Shown here one piece after another: positions 1-7,861 of a stretch of DNA of 36,193 nucleotides. The first letter of the stretch is position 1, and each line of letters opens with the position of its first letter. The translations under genes and the position numbers were made by a program. This DNA is from Alphaproteobacteria bacterium UBA6178 (GTDB taxonomy: Bacteria; Pseudomonadota; Alphaproteobacteria; Rickettsiales; UBA3002). Under the pieces are notes generated by a model. That model had not been told where the DNA came from. It was given only the letters and a program-made list of their open reading frames with translations, and ran no database searches. The stretch covers positions 108,888 to 145,080 of the forward strand of contig DITS01000001.1 in NCBI GenBank assembly GCA_002422205.1, written 5' to 3'.

Positions 1-38
<38 letters not shown>

Positions 39-311
39 TCACCATATAACGAGCTGCGATGCAGCCCGAAGCGCCATGAATTGCCGAAATCACTTGTTTG
101 CGGCGGCGAGCGGCTTGTGCCCGCGATTGCCATAAAACCCAGTGGGTATCCGGCGCTTGAGTGCGATGTAGTCCTTCTGGCTGCGAATGTCAATCTGTTG
201 TTAAGTTTTTGCCGCAAAATAACGGGTTTGCACGTTTTTTGGCCGATGATTTGTGGCTATGGCCGATTTTTTGATTGCATTTGTGCCACCTTCTCGCCAA
301 TTTCCAGCCAA
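39..311. other. Intergenic region between two divergent tRNA genes
   Basis: This stretch separates the minus-strand tRNA-fMet from the plus-strand tRNA-Ser. It looks richer in GC than most of the window and must contain the promoters of both tRNA genes, but I cannot assign convincing -35/-10 boxes. An open frame crosses it and runs into the tRNA-Ser; it resembles no protein I recognise and I do not call it a gene. Confidence 0.5.
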
Positions 312-401
312 GGAAGCGTGGCCGAGTGGTTGAAGGCACTAGTCTTGAAAACTAGCGAGGGGGCAACTCCTCCGTGAGTTCGAATCTCACCGCTTCCGCC
401 A
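312..401 (+). tRNA. tRNA-Ser (TGA)
   Basis: This is a complete class II tRNA. The acceptor arms GGAAGCG (312-318) and CGCTTCC (391-397) pair, followed by discriminator G and an encoded CCA (399-401). The anticodon stem is CTAGT/ACTAG with loop CTTGAAA, giving anticodon TGA at 346-348. A long variable arm (about 354-374) is typical of serine tRNAs, and the T-loop TTCGAAT is present. Confidence 0.97.
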
Positions 402-591
402 TTTCCTGCCGAATAAAGCATACAAATCAATTGATTCCGCAAAGGGACTGAAGCCCCACCCACAAATCAACCCACAAATAGAATGCGGTTACAGGCGAAT
501 AATGCCGAAATATCTTATATAATTTAACTTAATTATATCTTAAAATGAACCAGTTATATGGAGCACGAACGTATAAAAAAAGTTAAACTCT

Positions 592-1833
592 CTAAAAGTT
601 CTCCCTGAACCACTCGGCAATTCTTTGCAATGGGCTATTAAACCTTGAAATCCTGCCCATGAAATCGTAAGAGCTTAGTTTACGTTTTTCCAGAGTAAGC
701 AGCAACATTCCGGTACAGGTTGAAAATGCAGCACCTTTTGTGCTTTCAGCCATACCTTCAATTTTCTTAGGTAAACCCTGCCTTACCTGTTTAGAGAAAT
801 AATTTGCAACGAGTTCTTTTAACCCGCCAAGCTGGCTGCCACCGCCGCTTATTACTACATTTCCACCAATATTGCGGTAGCCTGAAGCTTGAAGGCGTGA
901 TGATATTAATTCCAATATTTCATCAACCCTTGGCCTTATAATACCAACCAGGGTTGAACGCTGTACATGGTTCATCTCCGCCCTACCATCATCGCCAACT
1001 TGCGGTATGTCTATAATTTCACGTTCATCTTTGGCAGTGCTTATAAGGTTACCGTATAAAGTTTTTGCGCGCTCGGCACTTTCCAGACTTGTTGCAAGCC
1101 CAAGGGCTATATCGTTCGTGATATGGCTGCCGCCAACCGGTATAAAATCAGCATATATCATATTGCTGTGTTTAAATATCGCTATGGATGTATGGCTGCC
1201 GCCAAAATCAATAAATATAGTCCCTAATTCTTTTTCATCACGGCTTAAGCAAGCTATAGCCGAGGCATAAGGGGATATTATAAAATCTTCAACATCAAGA
1301 TGGCATTTGGCAAGGCAACTTGTAATGTTAAGAAGTGATGAATGTGATGCAGCAACAACATGCATCTGGGCACTAAGAACTTTTCCATGCATCCCATTTG
1401 GGTCTTTTATGCCTTTCATATTATCTATGGCATATTCAACAGGGATACAGTGGATTATCTCTCTGTCTTCATCCTGAATTTGGCCGCATCCCTGGGCAAT
1501 TATTTTATGTATATCGCGGGAAGAAATTTCGTGATTTGTAACAGACATTTCCGCGTATAAATGATGTGACTTCTGCATACATCCGGAAATATTAACAATC
1601 ACACGGTCTACATTCACACCAGCCATTTGCTCAGCAGCGCCAACTGCCGCACGGATTGAATTTTCTGCAAGCCTTATATCAGTAATCGTGCCAGACTTAA
1701 TGCCGCCGGAAACCTGGTGGCCTATACCAATAATATTAAGCTGACCATCAGGCAATATTTCGGATATGAAGCAGGAGATTTTACTGCTGCCTATATCAAG
1801 TGAGGTAATGAAGCTTTTTCCGAGCCTGGGCAT
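592..1833 (-). CDS. ftsA: Cell division protein FtsA
   Basis: FtsA is the actin-like ATPase that tethers FtsZ to the inner membrane and recruits later divisome proteins. The 413-residue product has the usual family length. The N-terminal phosphate-1 loop LDIGSSKI (about residues 13-20), the phosphate-2 segment IDFGGSHTSI and the adenosine-binding loop VISGGGSQLGG are all visible. It ends in a short amphipathic helix (IAEWFRENF), the membrane-targeting tail of the family. It lies last in a murB-ddl-ftsQ-ftsA string, separated from ftsQ by a 7-bp-unit hairpin repeat. The ATG at 1833 directly follows this repeat and has no clear Shine-Dalgarno sequence. ftsZ does not follow it in this window; a tRNA-Ser gene does. 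Confidence 0.96.
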   Translation of the reverse strand: MPRLGKSFITSLDIGSSKISCFISEILPDGQLNIIGIGHQVSGGIKSGTITDIRLAENSIRAAVGAAEQMAGVNVDRVIVNISGCMQKSHHLYAEMSVTNHEISSRDIHKIIAQGCGQIQDEDREIIHCIPVEYAIDNMKGIKDPNGMHGKVLSAQMHVVAASHSSLLNITSCLAKCHLDVEDFIISPYASAIACLSRDEKELGTIFIDFGGSHTSIAIFKHSNMIYADFIPVGGSHITNDIALGLATSLESAERAKTLYGNLISTAKDEREIIDIPQVGDDGRAEMNHVQRSTLVGIIRPRVDEILELISSRLQASGYRNIGGNVVISGGGSQLGGLKELVANYFSKQVRQGLPKKIEGMAESTKGAAFSTCTGMLLLTLEKRKLSSYDFMGRISRFNSPLQRIAEWFRENF

Positions 1834-1836
1834 ATG

Positions 1837-1908
1837 TTAGTTATTAGTTACTAGTTACTAGTTGGTAGTCTTTAAACTAGTAACCAGTAACTAGCAACTA
1901 GTAACTAC
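1837..1908. repeat. Inverted hairpin of degenerate 7-bp TAGTTAC units (copy 1, ftsQ-ftsA junction)
   Basis: Two arms (about 1837-1868 and 1875-1908), each made of imperfect tandem 7-mers of the type TAGTTAC/TAGTTGC, are inverted around a roughly 6-nt loop. The ftsQ stop codon (1907-1905) lies in one arm, and the other arm ends a few bases before the ftsA start. A period of 7 combined with internal TAG/TAA triplets puts stops in every frame. A second copy precedes virB4. Confidence 0.85.
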
Positions 1909-2756
1909 CTCACAAACATTTTTTTCTCTATACGCAAATCTATAACCTGCACATTACTCTCCAGAATTTTATTTTCCACTTGTTTTTTTGTAAGATATTG
2001 CCATGCGCGTTCAGGATTATCTTCCGGCAGTTTAATTAATATATTGTTTTTCAACTTAACATTCCAGCGCCTGCCATTTACCAGCACACCTGATGAAATC
2101 ATATTGGCAATATCAGGGGTGGTGGATATAAATTTCAAGAAGTGCCCGGCATTATAAGGCACATTATTTCCAACCAATATTATAAGGTTAGAAAATTTAT
2201 CAAGTTTACGTTCAGTTATTATTTCGCCTTCACTATCAATAAGGCTGATATTGCCGCTATTTTGCCATAGTGCCATAGGCTGCCTTTCAGAAACACTTAT
2301 GCTTAATGTGGAAGGCAGTTGCCTGGTTACGGTTGCACGTTTTATCCATGTGAGTTTTTCAAGGTCAGCTTTGATTTTCCACAAATCAATCTGCATTATC
2401 GGGTAGCCGATATAAACCTTGCCTTCTGTTACTTTCCCAGTTACAGCCGCAATTATTTCTTCCTTGGGGGTGTATTTATGGCCATCTAGCAAGATATTTT
2501 CCAGCACCATACCGGAATTCTTCTGGGAATTTTCCAGTATGCTTACGATATTATTTTTAATCTTGTCATAATCTCCGGAATGGTAAAACCATGCGGCAAA
2601 CAAAACCAGGCCTATGCCGGAAAAAACCGCAGGCTGCTTTATAAGGCGCCACAGCAAAGAAAAAATCAGACGAAAAAAACTATTTCCCGCAGCTTTTTTC
2701 TTCTTTTTGCGGTTTTTACGTGATTTAGGTTTCTCTTTTGAACCTATTCCCCACAT
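1905..2756 (-). CDS. ftsQ: Cell division protein FtsQ
   Basis: FtsQ is a bitopic divisome protein that links FtsB/FtsL to the early division proteins. The 283-residue product has a strongly basic cytoplasmic N-terminus (lysine/arginine run at about residues 8-22), one membrane segment (about 42-58, VFSGIGLVLFAAWFYH), and a periplasmic POTRA-type domain beginning near residue 82 with the motif LLDGHKYTPKEEI. A beta domain follows, with RATVTRQLPSTLSISVSER typical of FtsQ. The ATG at 2756 overlaps the end of ddl by 13 nt, so translational coupling is likely. The stop codon is embedded in the hairpin repeat that separates it from ftsA. Confidence 0.94.
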   Translation of the reverse strand: MWGIGSKEKPKSRKNRKKKKKAAGNSFFRLIFSLLWRLIKQPAVFSGIGLVLFAAWFYHSGDYDKIKNNIVSILENSQKNSGMVLENILLDGHKYTPKEEIIAAVTGKVTEGKVYIGYPIMQIDLWKIKADLEKLTWIKRATVTRQLPSTLSISVSERQPMALWQNSGNISLIDSEGEIITERKLDKFSNLIILVGNNVPYNAGHFLKFISTTPDIANMISSGVLVNGRRWNVKLKNNILIKLPEDNPERAWQYLTKKQVENKILESNVQVIDLRIEKKMFVR

Positions 2757-3667
2757 TTTGCGCCGTCTATAAGATATTGAACCAAATCTTTAAAGCTGAT
2801 TCCCTTATATCCTGCTATCTCAGGCACTAGGGAAAGGGGCGTAAAACCAGGGTGGGTATTAATTTCCAGCATATAAATCTTCCCATCTCCCTCCTGGTCA
2901 TAACGGAAATCTGAACGGCTAATACCACGGCAGCCAAGAGTTTTATGGGCAAGATAAGCATTATGCATAGCTTTTTCATAAATATCCGCAGGTATTTCTG
3001 CCGGAAGTAAGTGGAGAGTTTTGCCATCTGTATATTTATTAGTATAGTCATAAAAACCATCCATAGGTTTTAATTCTATAACACCAAGCGGGCCGCTATC
3101 CATCACCGCTACACTTAGTTCCTTGCCAGGAATAAATTTTTCTACCAGAAAGCGGGTGGTCTTGCCTAAATCCTCAGCAGATAATATCTGGTTAGAACCT
3201 GGCAGCATTATATGCACACCTACAGATGATCCTTCCGCAACCGGCTTAATTACATAAGGACGGGCGATTTTTTTATCCACCGTGCCATTTAATATTTCTA
3301 TGTTTGTAGCTTCAAAGCCTTCGCAGCACTGGATTCCAACTGCTTCAAAAACATGTTTGGCCTGTTGCTTATCCATGGCAATGGCTGATGCCATAACGCC
3401 TGAATGCGTATAAGGGATGCTCATGATTTCCAGCAAGCCTTGCAGACAGCCATCTTCGCCATAAGTACCATGCAGGGCGTTATATACAACATCCGGCTTT
3501 ATTTCTGCCAGTTTCAGTGCCACATCGCGCCCCATATCTATCGGGGTTACTGTATATCCCAGCTCAAGCAGTGCCTTATGCACAGCATTGCCAGAAGAAA
3601 GCGACACTTCGCGTTCAGAGGAAAGCCCTCCAAGGATTAAAGCTACATGCTTGTTTTTGTTAGTCAT
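2744..3667 (-). CDS. ddl: D-alanine--D-alanine ligase
   Basis: Ddl joins two D-alanines using ATP, in the cytoplasm, to make the dipeptide end of the peptidoglycan precursor. The 307-residue product shows the family hallmarks: N-terminal GGLSSEREVSLSSG, the ALHGTYGEDG segment, the ATP-grasp element YVIKPVAEGSSVGV, the loop segment KYTDGKTLHL, and the metal-binding end LEINTHPGFTPLSL. The tyrosine in the loop fits D-Ala-D-Ala rather than D-Ala-D-Lac specificity. The start at 3667 has a good AAGGAA ribosome binding site. It is followed by overlapping ftsQ. Upstream, a 227-bp composite repeat region separates it from murB. Confidence 0.96.
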   Translation of the reverse strand: MTNKNKHVALILGGLSSEREVSLSSGNAVHKALLELGYTVTPIDMGRDVALKLAEIKPDVVYNALHGTYGEDGCLQGLLEIMSIPYTHSGVMASAIAMDKQQAKHVFEAVGIQCCEGFEATNIEILNGTVDKKIARPYVIKPVAEGSSVGVHIMLPGSNQILSAEDLGKTTRFLVEKFIPGKELSVAVMDSGPLGVIELKPMDGFYDYTNKYTDGKTLHLLPAEIPADIYEKAMHNAYLAHKTLGCRGISRSDFRYDQEGDGKIYMLEINTHPGFTPLSLVPEIAGYKGISFKDLVQYLIDGAKCGE

Positions 3668-3690
3668 TTTTTGTTCCTTTTTATTTAGGG

Positions 3691-3715
3691 TGTAAGAGTA
3701 TAAGAATGTGAGAAA
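3691..3715. repeat. Degenerate 8-bp AGARTGTN repeat arm
   Basis: The sequence is a run of roughly 8-bp units of the pattern AGAGTATA/AGAATGTG. It is one arm of a large inverted arrangement whose other arm is at 3883-3915 and overlaps the end of murB. The same unit recurs between fpg and ubiE. Confidence 0.75.
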
Positions 3716-3723
3716 GTCTGGCG

Positions 3724-3810
3724 CCCCCTCTCCCTGAGGGAGAGGGAGGGGTGAGGGGGGCTAATAATATAAATCCCCCTCACCCTAACCCTCTCCCTCA
3801 GGGAGAGGGA
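3724..3810. repeat. GC-rich inverted repeat element with CTCTCCCTGAGGGAGAG palindromes
   Basis: Two near-perfect 21-bp palindromes (3726-3746 and 3789-3809) are joined by inverted arms of the type GGGGTGAGGGGG / CCCCCTCACCCTAACC around an AT-rich centre. The GC content contrasts sharply with the surroundings. The same palindrome and arms recur at 36070-36193. This type of repeat is common between genes in many proteobacteria; a role as terminator or REP-like element is inference. Confidence 0.88.
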
Positions 3811-3882
3811 ACTTCCTTTCCTAGTTTCCACTATAAGATAATATCTTACATATATTTTTGTTTAGGTTAAGTAAGGCCACAC

Positions 3883-3915
3883 ACTACTCACATTCTAACA
3901 CTCTAACACTCTCCT
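3883..3915. repeat. Degenerate 8-bp AGARTGTN repeat arm overlapping the end of murB
   Basis: On the minus strand the units read AGAGTGTT, AGAGTGTT, AGAATGTG. The murB stop (3897-3895) and the codons for its last residues (RRVLEC) lie in the repeat, so the C-terminal tail of MurB is repeat-encoded. Confidence 0.75.
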
Positions 3916-4815
3916 TTCACTCTTTTTCCCAATTATCTTAACTTCCCAAACCAGTTCCACACCACTTTTTTCTTTTACCCTTCTTCTTACTTCTTCACCT
4001 AATTTTTCAATATCATCAGAAGTTGCATGCCCGGTATTTAAAAAGAAATTACAGTGTTTTTCTGAAACTTGCGCATCACCTATTTTCAGTCCCCGGCATC
4101 CGGCTTCATCAATAAGCTGCCAGGCTTTTAGACCCGTAGGGTTTTTAAATGTACTGCCACTGGTTTTGCTGCGTATCGGCTGGCTTTCTTCACGCATACG
4201 GCTTATTTCTGCAAGCCTTGCTTTTATCTCATCGCTATTTCCGGGCTGCCCATTTAACACGCAACTAACAAATACCATACCTTCTGGCAGTGTATTGCCG
4301 CGATATACATAACCGATATCTTTTGGTGATAAATTATGGATATTTCCCGCCTCATCAACAGCTACTGCACTTTCCAGCACTGACGAAACATCCCCGCCAT
4401 AAGCCCCAGCATTCATGGCAAGCGCGCCACCGATAGTTCCTGGTATTCCAACCAGAAATTCCAAACCTGCAAGTCCAAAAGATGCAACTGCATTTGCTAC
4501 ATTAAAACTCAGTGCGCCAGCACCGCAGTGCACTTTATCCCCAGCTTGCGCTGTTTGGGTAAAACCGCGCCCTAGCCTTATAACCACACCATCAATTCCC
4601 CCATCCCTTACCAGTAGGTTAGAGCCTACCCCAAGAACAGTTACGGGAACGCCGGCTGGCTTATTTTTTAGAAAATATACTAAATCTTCAGTATCTTCCG
4701 GGCGAAACATAACTTCCGCATGACCGCCAACATTGAACCAGTTTATTTTCGATAAATCAGCATTTTCGCGGTAGGTTCCGCGAACTTCTGGAAGCTTATG
4801 CAATAATGTTGCCAA
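3895..4815 (-). CDS. murB: UDP-N-acetylenolpyruvoylglucosamine reductase MurB
   Basis: MurB is the FAD- and NADPH-dependent cytoplasmic enzyme that reduces enolpyruvyl-UDP-GlcNAc to UDP-MurNAc. The 306-residue length and sequence fit the shorter (type II) MurB class. Visible motifs are the FAD-binding segment GVGSNLLVRDGG (about 62-73), IPGTIGGALAMNAGAYGGD (124-142), the catalytic-serine motif GSTFKNP (Ser221) and the C-terminal glutamate in VWEVKIIG (Glu291). The start appears to be TTG at 4815, because no in-frame ATG or GTG exists between the upstream TAA and the conserved sequence; an AGG lies about 8 nt upstream. The last residues are encoded by an intergenic-type repeat. It heads the ddl-ftsQ-ftsA string. 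Confidence 0.95.
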   Translation of the reverse strand: MATLLHKLPEVRGTYRENADLSKINWFNVGGHAEVMFRPEDTEDLVYFLKNKPAGVPVTVLGVGSNLLVRDGGIDGVVIRLGRGFTQTAQAGDKVHCGAGALSFNVANAVASFGLAGLEFLVGIPGTIGGALAMNAGAYGGDVSSVLESAVAVDEAGNIHNLSPKDIGYVYRGNTLPEGMVFVSCVLNGQPGNSDEIKARLAEISRMREESQPIRSKTSGSTFKNPTGLKAWQLIDEAGCRGLKIGDAQVSEKHCNFFLNTGHATSDDIEKLGEEVRRRVKEKSGVELVWEVKIIGKKSERRVLEC

Positions 4816-5112
4816 TTTTGTACCTAAGCGTAAAATTATTCCAGATAATGTATAGTCACGAGATTAAAACTTGCAACAAGAATTGGCCAAAAATCACTTT
4901 TACAGACTCGTGACCACACTATCTATTGGGCAGTATATTATATCAGGATGGAATTGCAATCAAAGACGTCTGTATAATGGTATTTTGATGATTTCGTCGT
5001 TACGTCCGCCCTCAAATCATCATGTACGTAATTCAGGTTATATAGGATTTCCGGGGATTGTGAGCCTCGCGGAATCACAAATATTGTATCTCAACATATT
5101 ACAATAATCATA
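4816..5112. other. Intergenic region upstream of murB
   Basis: This is about 297 bases between murB and a response-regulator gene transcribed in the same direction. It should contain the murB promoter. A short imperfect hairpin (GATTTCCG with CGGAATC, about 5047-5084) is visible, perhaps part of the response-regulator terminator. A 78-residue open frame crosses it on the plus strand; it has no recognisable features and I do not call it. Confidence 0.4.
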
Positions 5113-5517
5113 TCAAGCTTTAATAAGTAATTTCTTTACATCCATTCTGGTTAGCTCTTCTATAGCAGCAATCATCTTTTCAGCAGAGAAAGGCTTTACA
5201 AGATAACAGTCTGCGCCTGCTTCCAGGCCTTCTTTTATATCAATACAGCCACTTTGCATTAAAATTGGCACATGCCTGAGAACCGGATGTTTTTTCATAA
5301 GTTTAATAACTTCAACGCCATTTAAGTCGCTCATCATTTTATCAAGGATTACAATATCTACATTATATGGATTTTTCTGTAAGTAATCCCATACAGCAAT
5401 GCCACCATCAAAACCTTTCGGCAAGTAGCCATTATCACTCATATTCTTTATTAGAATGAATAAATTAATTTCCTCATCATCTGCAACTACAACTCTTAAA
5501 CCTGTAGAATTTAACAT
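5113..5517 (-). CDS. Single-domain response regulator (receiver)
   Basis: This 134-residue CheY-like receiver has no output domain. The acidic pair in VVADDEE, the phospho-acceptor aspartate in VILDKMM (Asp59 from this start), the hydroxyl residue in ILMQSG and the lysine in LVKPF are all present. It should therefore be phosphorylated and act by protein-protein contact. I chose the ATG at 5517 because AGGA lies 7 nt upstream; a GTG at 5532 would add five residues. Its receiver closely resembles that of the next gene upstream (shared VVADDEE, LDKMM, EVIK, AG/VGA and KPF blocks), so the two probably arose by duplication. The partner kinase is unknown. Confidence 0.9.
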   Translation of the reverse strand: MLNSTGLRVVVADDEEINLFILIKNMSDNGYLPKGFDGGIAVWDYLQKNPYNVDIVILDKMMSDLNGVEVIKLMKKHPVLRHVPILMQSGCIDIKEGLEAGADCYLVKPFSAEKMIAAIEELTRMDVKKLLIKA

Positions 5518-5624
5518 AGAATTCCTACTCACTAATAAAACCCTGGTTATTATATGTGTAAATAGTTAATAAATAGTTAATATGTAACGTATTGCCGACC
5601 GCTTTTGTAAAAAATATTAATCCT

Positions 5625-6539
5625 TTATAATCGCAGTATTTTTGCATCCACATCAAACTGGCATTTCACCTTATTGCCACTACCTGAATACATAATATCA
5701 AGATGCATAAGATTTGCCGATGCTATGCCGCGCCCATTAAGGTCGGTTAACCTTATCGGATCAAAATTCATATATCTTTTCCAATCAAACCCACCGCCGC
5801 AATCTTCTATTAAAAGGTGAATTTTATTGCCGAGATTCTCAAATATAACTTTGACATATTTATTGACGTTCTCACTCATATTCAGGCGTTTATTAATTTC
5901 ATCCTGCAGCATATTATTCTTGAGTAATGTGTTTTTTGTTTCGTAGCCTATATTTAAATTGCCATGTTCTATTGCGTTAACTATAAGACCCCCTACCCCC
6001 AAATTCACCTCTTCCGGCTTGATTGCATGGGATGCAAGCGCAGCAGTTAATTTATAGGCATCTTCAATTGTCCTAATTTCAAACACGCCTGACTTTAATA
6101 ATGAGGTAATAGGTTTTTCTTTTTTTAATTGCTTTAAAGTATTATGAACTTTTACACAGTCACGGGTTGCAGCATTTACCAGTGATACTAACATGCTGGG
6201 GTCAAACGGCTTGGAAAGATAATAATATGCGCCCACATCAAGACCTTCTTTTAATTGGGCTACGCCAACATCCCCGGTTTGCAATATAACCGGGATATTC
6301 TTAAGAATGGGGTGGGATTTTAGCTGTTTTATAACTTCAATACCGCTCATACGCGGCATCATTTTATCAAGGATAACAATATCTACATTTTCAGGGTTGG
6401 CTTTTATATATTGGAGTGCATCATCACCATCATCAAAACTTGATACTTCATACCCAGCGCTCATAATAGTTTTGGATAAAATTTCAAGATTTAACTCTTC
6501 ATCATCCGCAACCACAGCCCTTATGACATTACTCTGCAT
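5625..6539 (-). CDS. Response regulator fused to an RsbW-like (HATPase) domain
   Basis: This 304-residue protein has two domains. The N-terminal receiver (about 5-120) contains VVADDEE, phospho-acceptor Asp58 in VILDKMMP, threonine in ILQTG and lysine in LSKPF. After a linker, residues about 160-300 resemble a GHKL ATPase of the anti-sigma/serine-kinase type: N-box VNAIEHGN (from about 187), G1-like EDCGGGFD (245-252) and a G2-like NGRGIASANL (268-277). There is no histidine phosphotransfer region, so it is not an ordinary histidine kinase. A phosphorylation-controlled partner-switching kinase or anti-sigma role is inference. I chose the ATG at 6539 (AGGA 7 nt upstream) over the one at 6578. 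Its upstream region is shared with a divergent small gene. Confidence 0.85.
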   Translation of the reverse strand: MQSNVIRAVVADDEELNLEILSKTIMSAGYEVSSFDDGDDALQYIKANPENVDIVILDKMMPRMSGIEVIKQLKSHPILKNIPVILQTGDVGVAQLKEGLDVGAYYYLSKPFDPSMLVSLVNAATRDCVKVHNTLKQLKKEKPITSLLKSGVFEIRTIEDAYKLTAALASHAIKPEEVNLGVGGLIVNAIEHGNLNIGYETKNTLLKNNMLQDEINKRLNMSENVNKYVKVIFENLGNKIHLLIEDCGGGFDWKRYMNFDPIRLTDLNGRGIASANLMHLDIMYSGSGNKVKCQFDVDAKILRL

Positions 6540-6657
6540 ATATATCCTACTTATGAAACTACTTGTTGTAACTTTCATTATGGCGCAAATATGTTAATAG
6601 ACTATTAACATATTAGTGCTAAATTACTTTTTATGTTTATTTATAAATAGGTATGAA

Positions 6658-6990
6658 ATGCAAAGTAATAGCAACGATACAACCAATCCAAAAAATGAAC
6701 AAATTTCATCTATAATAAAATCCTATGCAACTATAGATAAATATCTTGGGAATTTAAGGCAGATTGCCCAAAACCTTCTAAAAACCTCCGAAGCAATAAC
6801 CCAGCATGTTAATAGCGGGGATATTAAGAACCATGAACGCAATGCAGAACTGTGGCACGGACTCAACAACATTGAGCACCAGATGAAATTATTTACTACC
6901 TATACGGAAGATTCCATTAAAGAATTTTCAGCAACAACAATGCAATTAATAGCCACTTTGCATAAAATGCGCCCGCCCAAGGATATGTGA
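6658..6990 (+). CDS. Hypothetical small helical protein
   Basis: This product of about 110 residues has no signal peptide or membrane segment and matches no family I recognise. It appears largely alpha-helical after a polar N-terminus, with an evenly spaced hydrophobic pattern (for example YLGNLRQIAQNLLKTSEAI) and a helix-rich middle (WHGLNNIEHQMKLFTTY). I chose the ATG at 6658, which has an AGG about 8 nt upstream; an upstream ATG at 6616 would add 14 hydrophobic residues without a better ribosome site. It is divergent from the response-regulator/HATPase gene and could be a partner of it, but this rests on position only. Confidence 0.6.
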   Translation: MQSNSNDTTNPKNEQISSIIKSYATIDKYLGNLRQIAQNLLKTSEAITQHVNSGDIKNHERNAELWHGLNNIEHQMKLFTTYTEDSIKEFSATTMQLIATLHKMRPPKDM

Positions 6991-7164
6991 TAAATCGTAG
7001 ATAGTGAATCGCATACCGCTATCACAACACACTTGCATTATTGCATTTATAAATTACGATATTACTAGCCAACTATATAATTTTATTGTTATACCGTATG
7101 GACTATAGCGATAGGCTCATAAAGACGGATTTATGACAATATTTAATTAAAAAGGACAGGCAAA

Positions 7165-7782
7165 ATGAAATTAAAAAACACTTTAAAGTTCTTTGTTATT
7201 CCGGCAATTGCCCTGGTATTAACAGTTAATATATATACATTTATAAATAAGAATTTTTCAGGTGATAGTAAGCCGCAAGGCCAGGTGGAATCCAGCGGAG
7301 AGGCTTTAATAGGCGGCAGTTTCTCACTTTTTAACCAGGATGGAAATATAGTAAAAGATACTGATTTCACAGGCAAATTAATGCTGGTATATTTTGGCTT
7401 CACCAATTGCCCGGATGTATGCCCAACAGATATGGCATTAATAACAAATACCATGAACCTGCTAGGTAAAAATGCAAGCAAAATTCAGCCCATTTTCATT
7501 ACAGTAGACCCGGCACGCGATACACCAGAACAGCTTAAAAGCTTCCTGGCTAATTTTTATCCCGGCGTAATTGGGCTTACAGGCCTTCCTGAGCAAATTA
7601 CCGATGTAGTCAACAAGTACCGTATTTATGCTAAAAAGGTAGAAACTACTGAAGTAGGTAAATATCTAATGGATCATTCCGGCTATATTTACATGATGGG
7701 AAAAGACGGCAAATACATAACACATTTTAACGGCAAGCAAACAGCAGAAGAAATTGCAGAGGTAATTGGTAAGAATCTTTAG
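7165..7782 (+). CDS. sco1: Sco1/SenC-family copper chaperone
   Basis: Sco proteins are membrane-anchored, thioredoxin-fold proteins that deliver copper to, or reduce, the CuA site of cytochrome c oxidase. The 205-residue product has an N-terminal membrane anchor (about residues 9-28) followed by a periplasmic domain. The copper-binding CPDVCP motif (Cys82 and Cys86) and the distant ligand histidine (His171 in MDHSG) are both present, along with the typical ITVDPARDTPE segment. It has an AAGGACAGG-type ribosome site before the ATG at 7165. It converges on fpg, with a shared hairpin between them. No oxidase genes are in the window. Confidence 0.94.
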   Translation: MKLKNTLKFFVIPAIALVLTVNIYTFINKNFSGDSKPQGQVESSGEALIGGSFSLFNQDGNIVKDTDFTGKLMLVYFGFTNCPDVCPTDMALITNTMNLLGKNASKIQPIFITVDPARDTPEQLKSFLANFYPGVIGLTGLPEQITDVVNKYRIYAKKVETTEVGKYLMDHSGYIYMMGKDGKYITHFNGKQTAEEIAEVIGKNL

Positions 7783-7826
7783 GCAGTGTGTTATTGTTAA
7801 GCTGGTTCTTTTATGTTATCACGAAT

Positions 7827-7861
7827 GCAATTGCCATGGGCTCACTACCCTTGGCAATTGC
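7827..7861. terminator. Hairpin between convergent sco1 and fpg, overlapping the fpg stop
   Basis: The arms GCAATTGCCATGGG (7827-7840) and CCCTTGGCAATTGC (7848-7861) pair with one mismatch around a 7-nt loop. The fpg stop codon is in the loop, and the codons for the last zinc-finger residues form one arm. The position between convergent genes suggests a bidirectional terminator, but no long T-run follows on either strand. Confidence 0.55.

Noticed and set aside
81..377. Plus-strand open frame of 98 codons
   Set aside because: It runs into the tRNA-Ser gene, has no recognisable features and lies in intergenic DNA between two tRNAs.
257..463. Minus-strand open frame of 68 codons containing GGSGEIRTHGG
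   Set aside because: It is the antisense of tRNA-Ser, a well-known spurious protein prediction.
312..480. tRNA-Ser as an integration site for a mobile island
   Set aside because: No duplicated tRNA 3' end, integrase or island boundary was seen; the short CCCACAAAT direct repeat after it is not enough.
4871..5107. Plus-strand open frame of 78 codons upstream of murB
   Set aside because: No ribosome site, no domain and unlikely composition; it occupies the murB promoter region.
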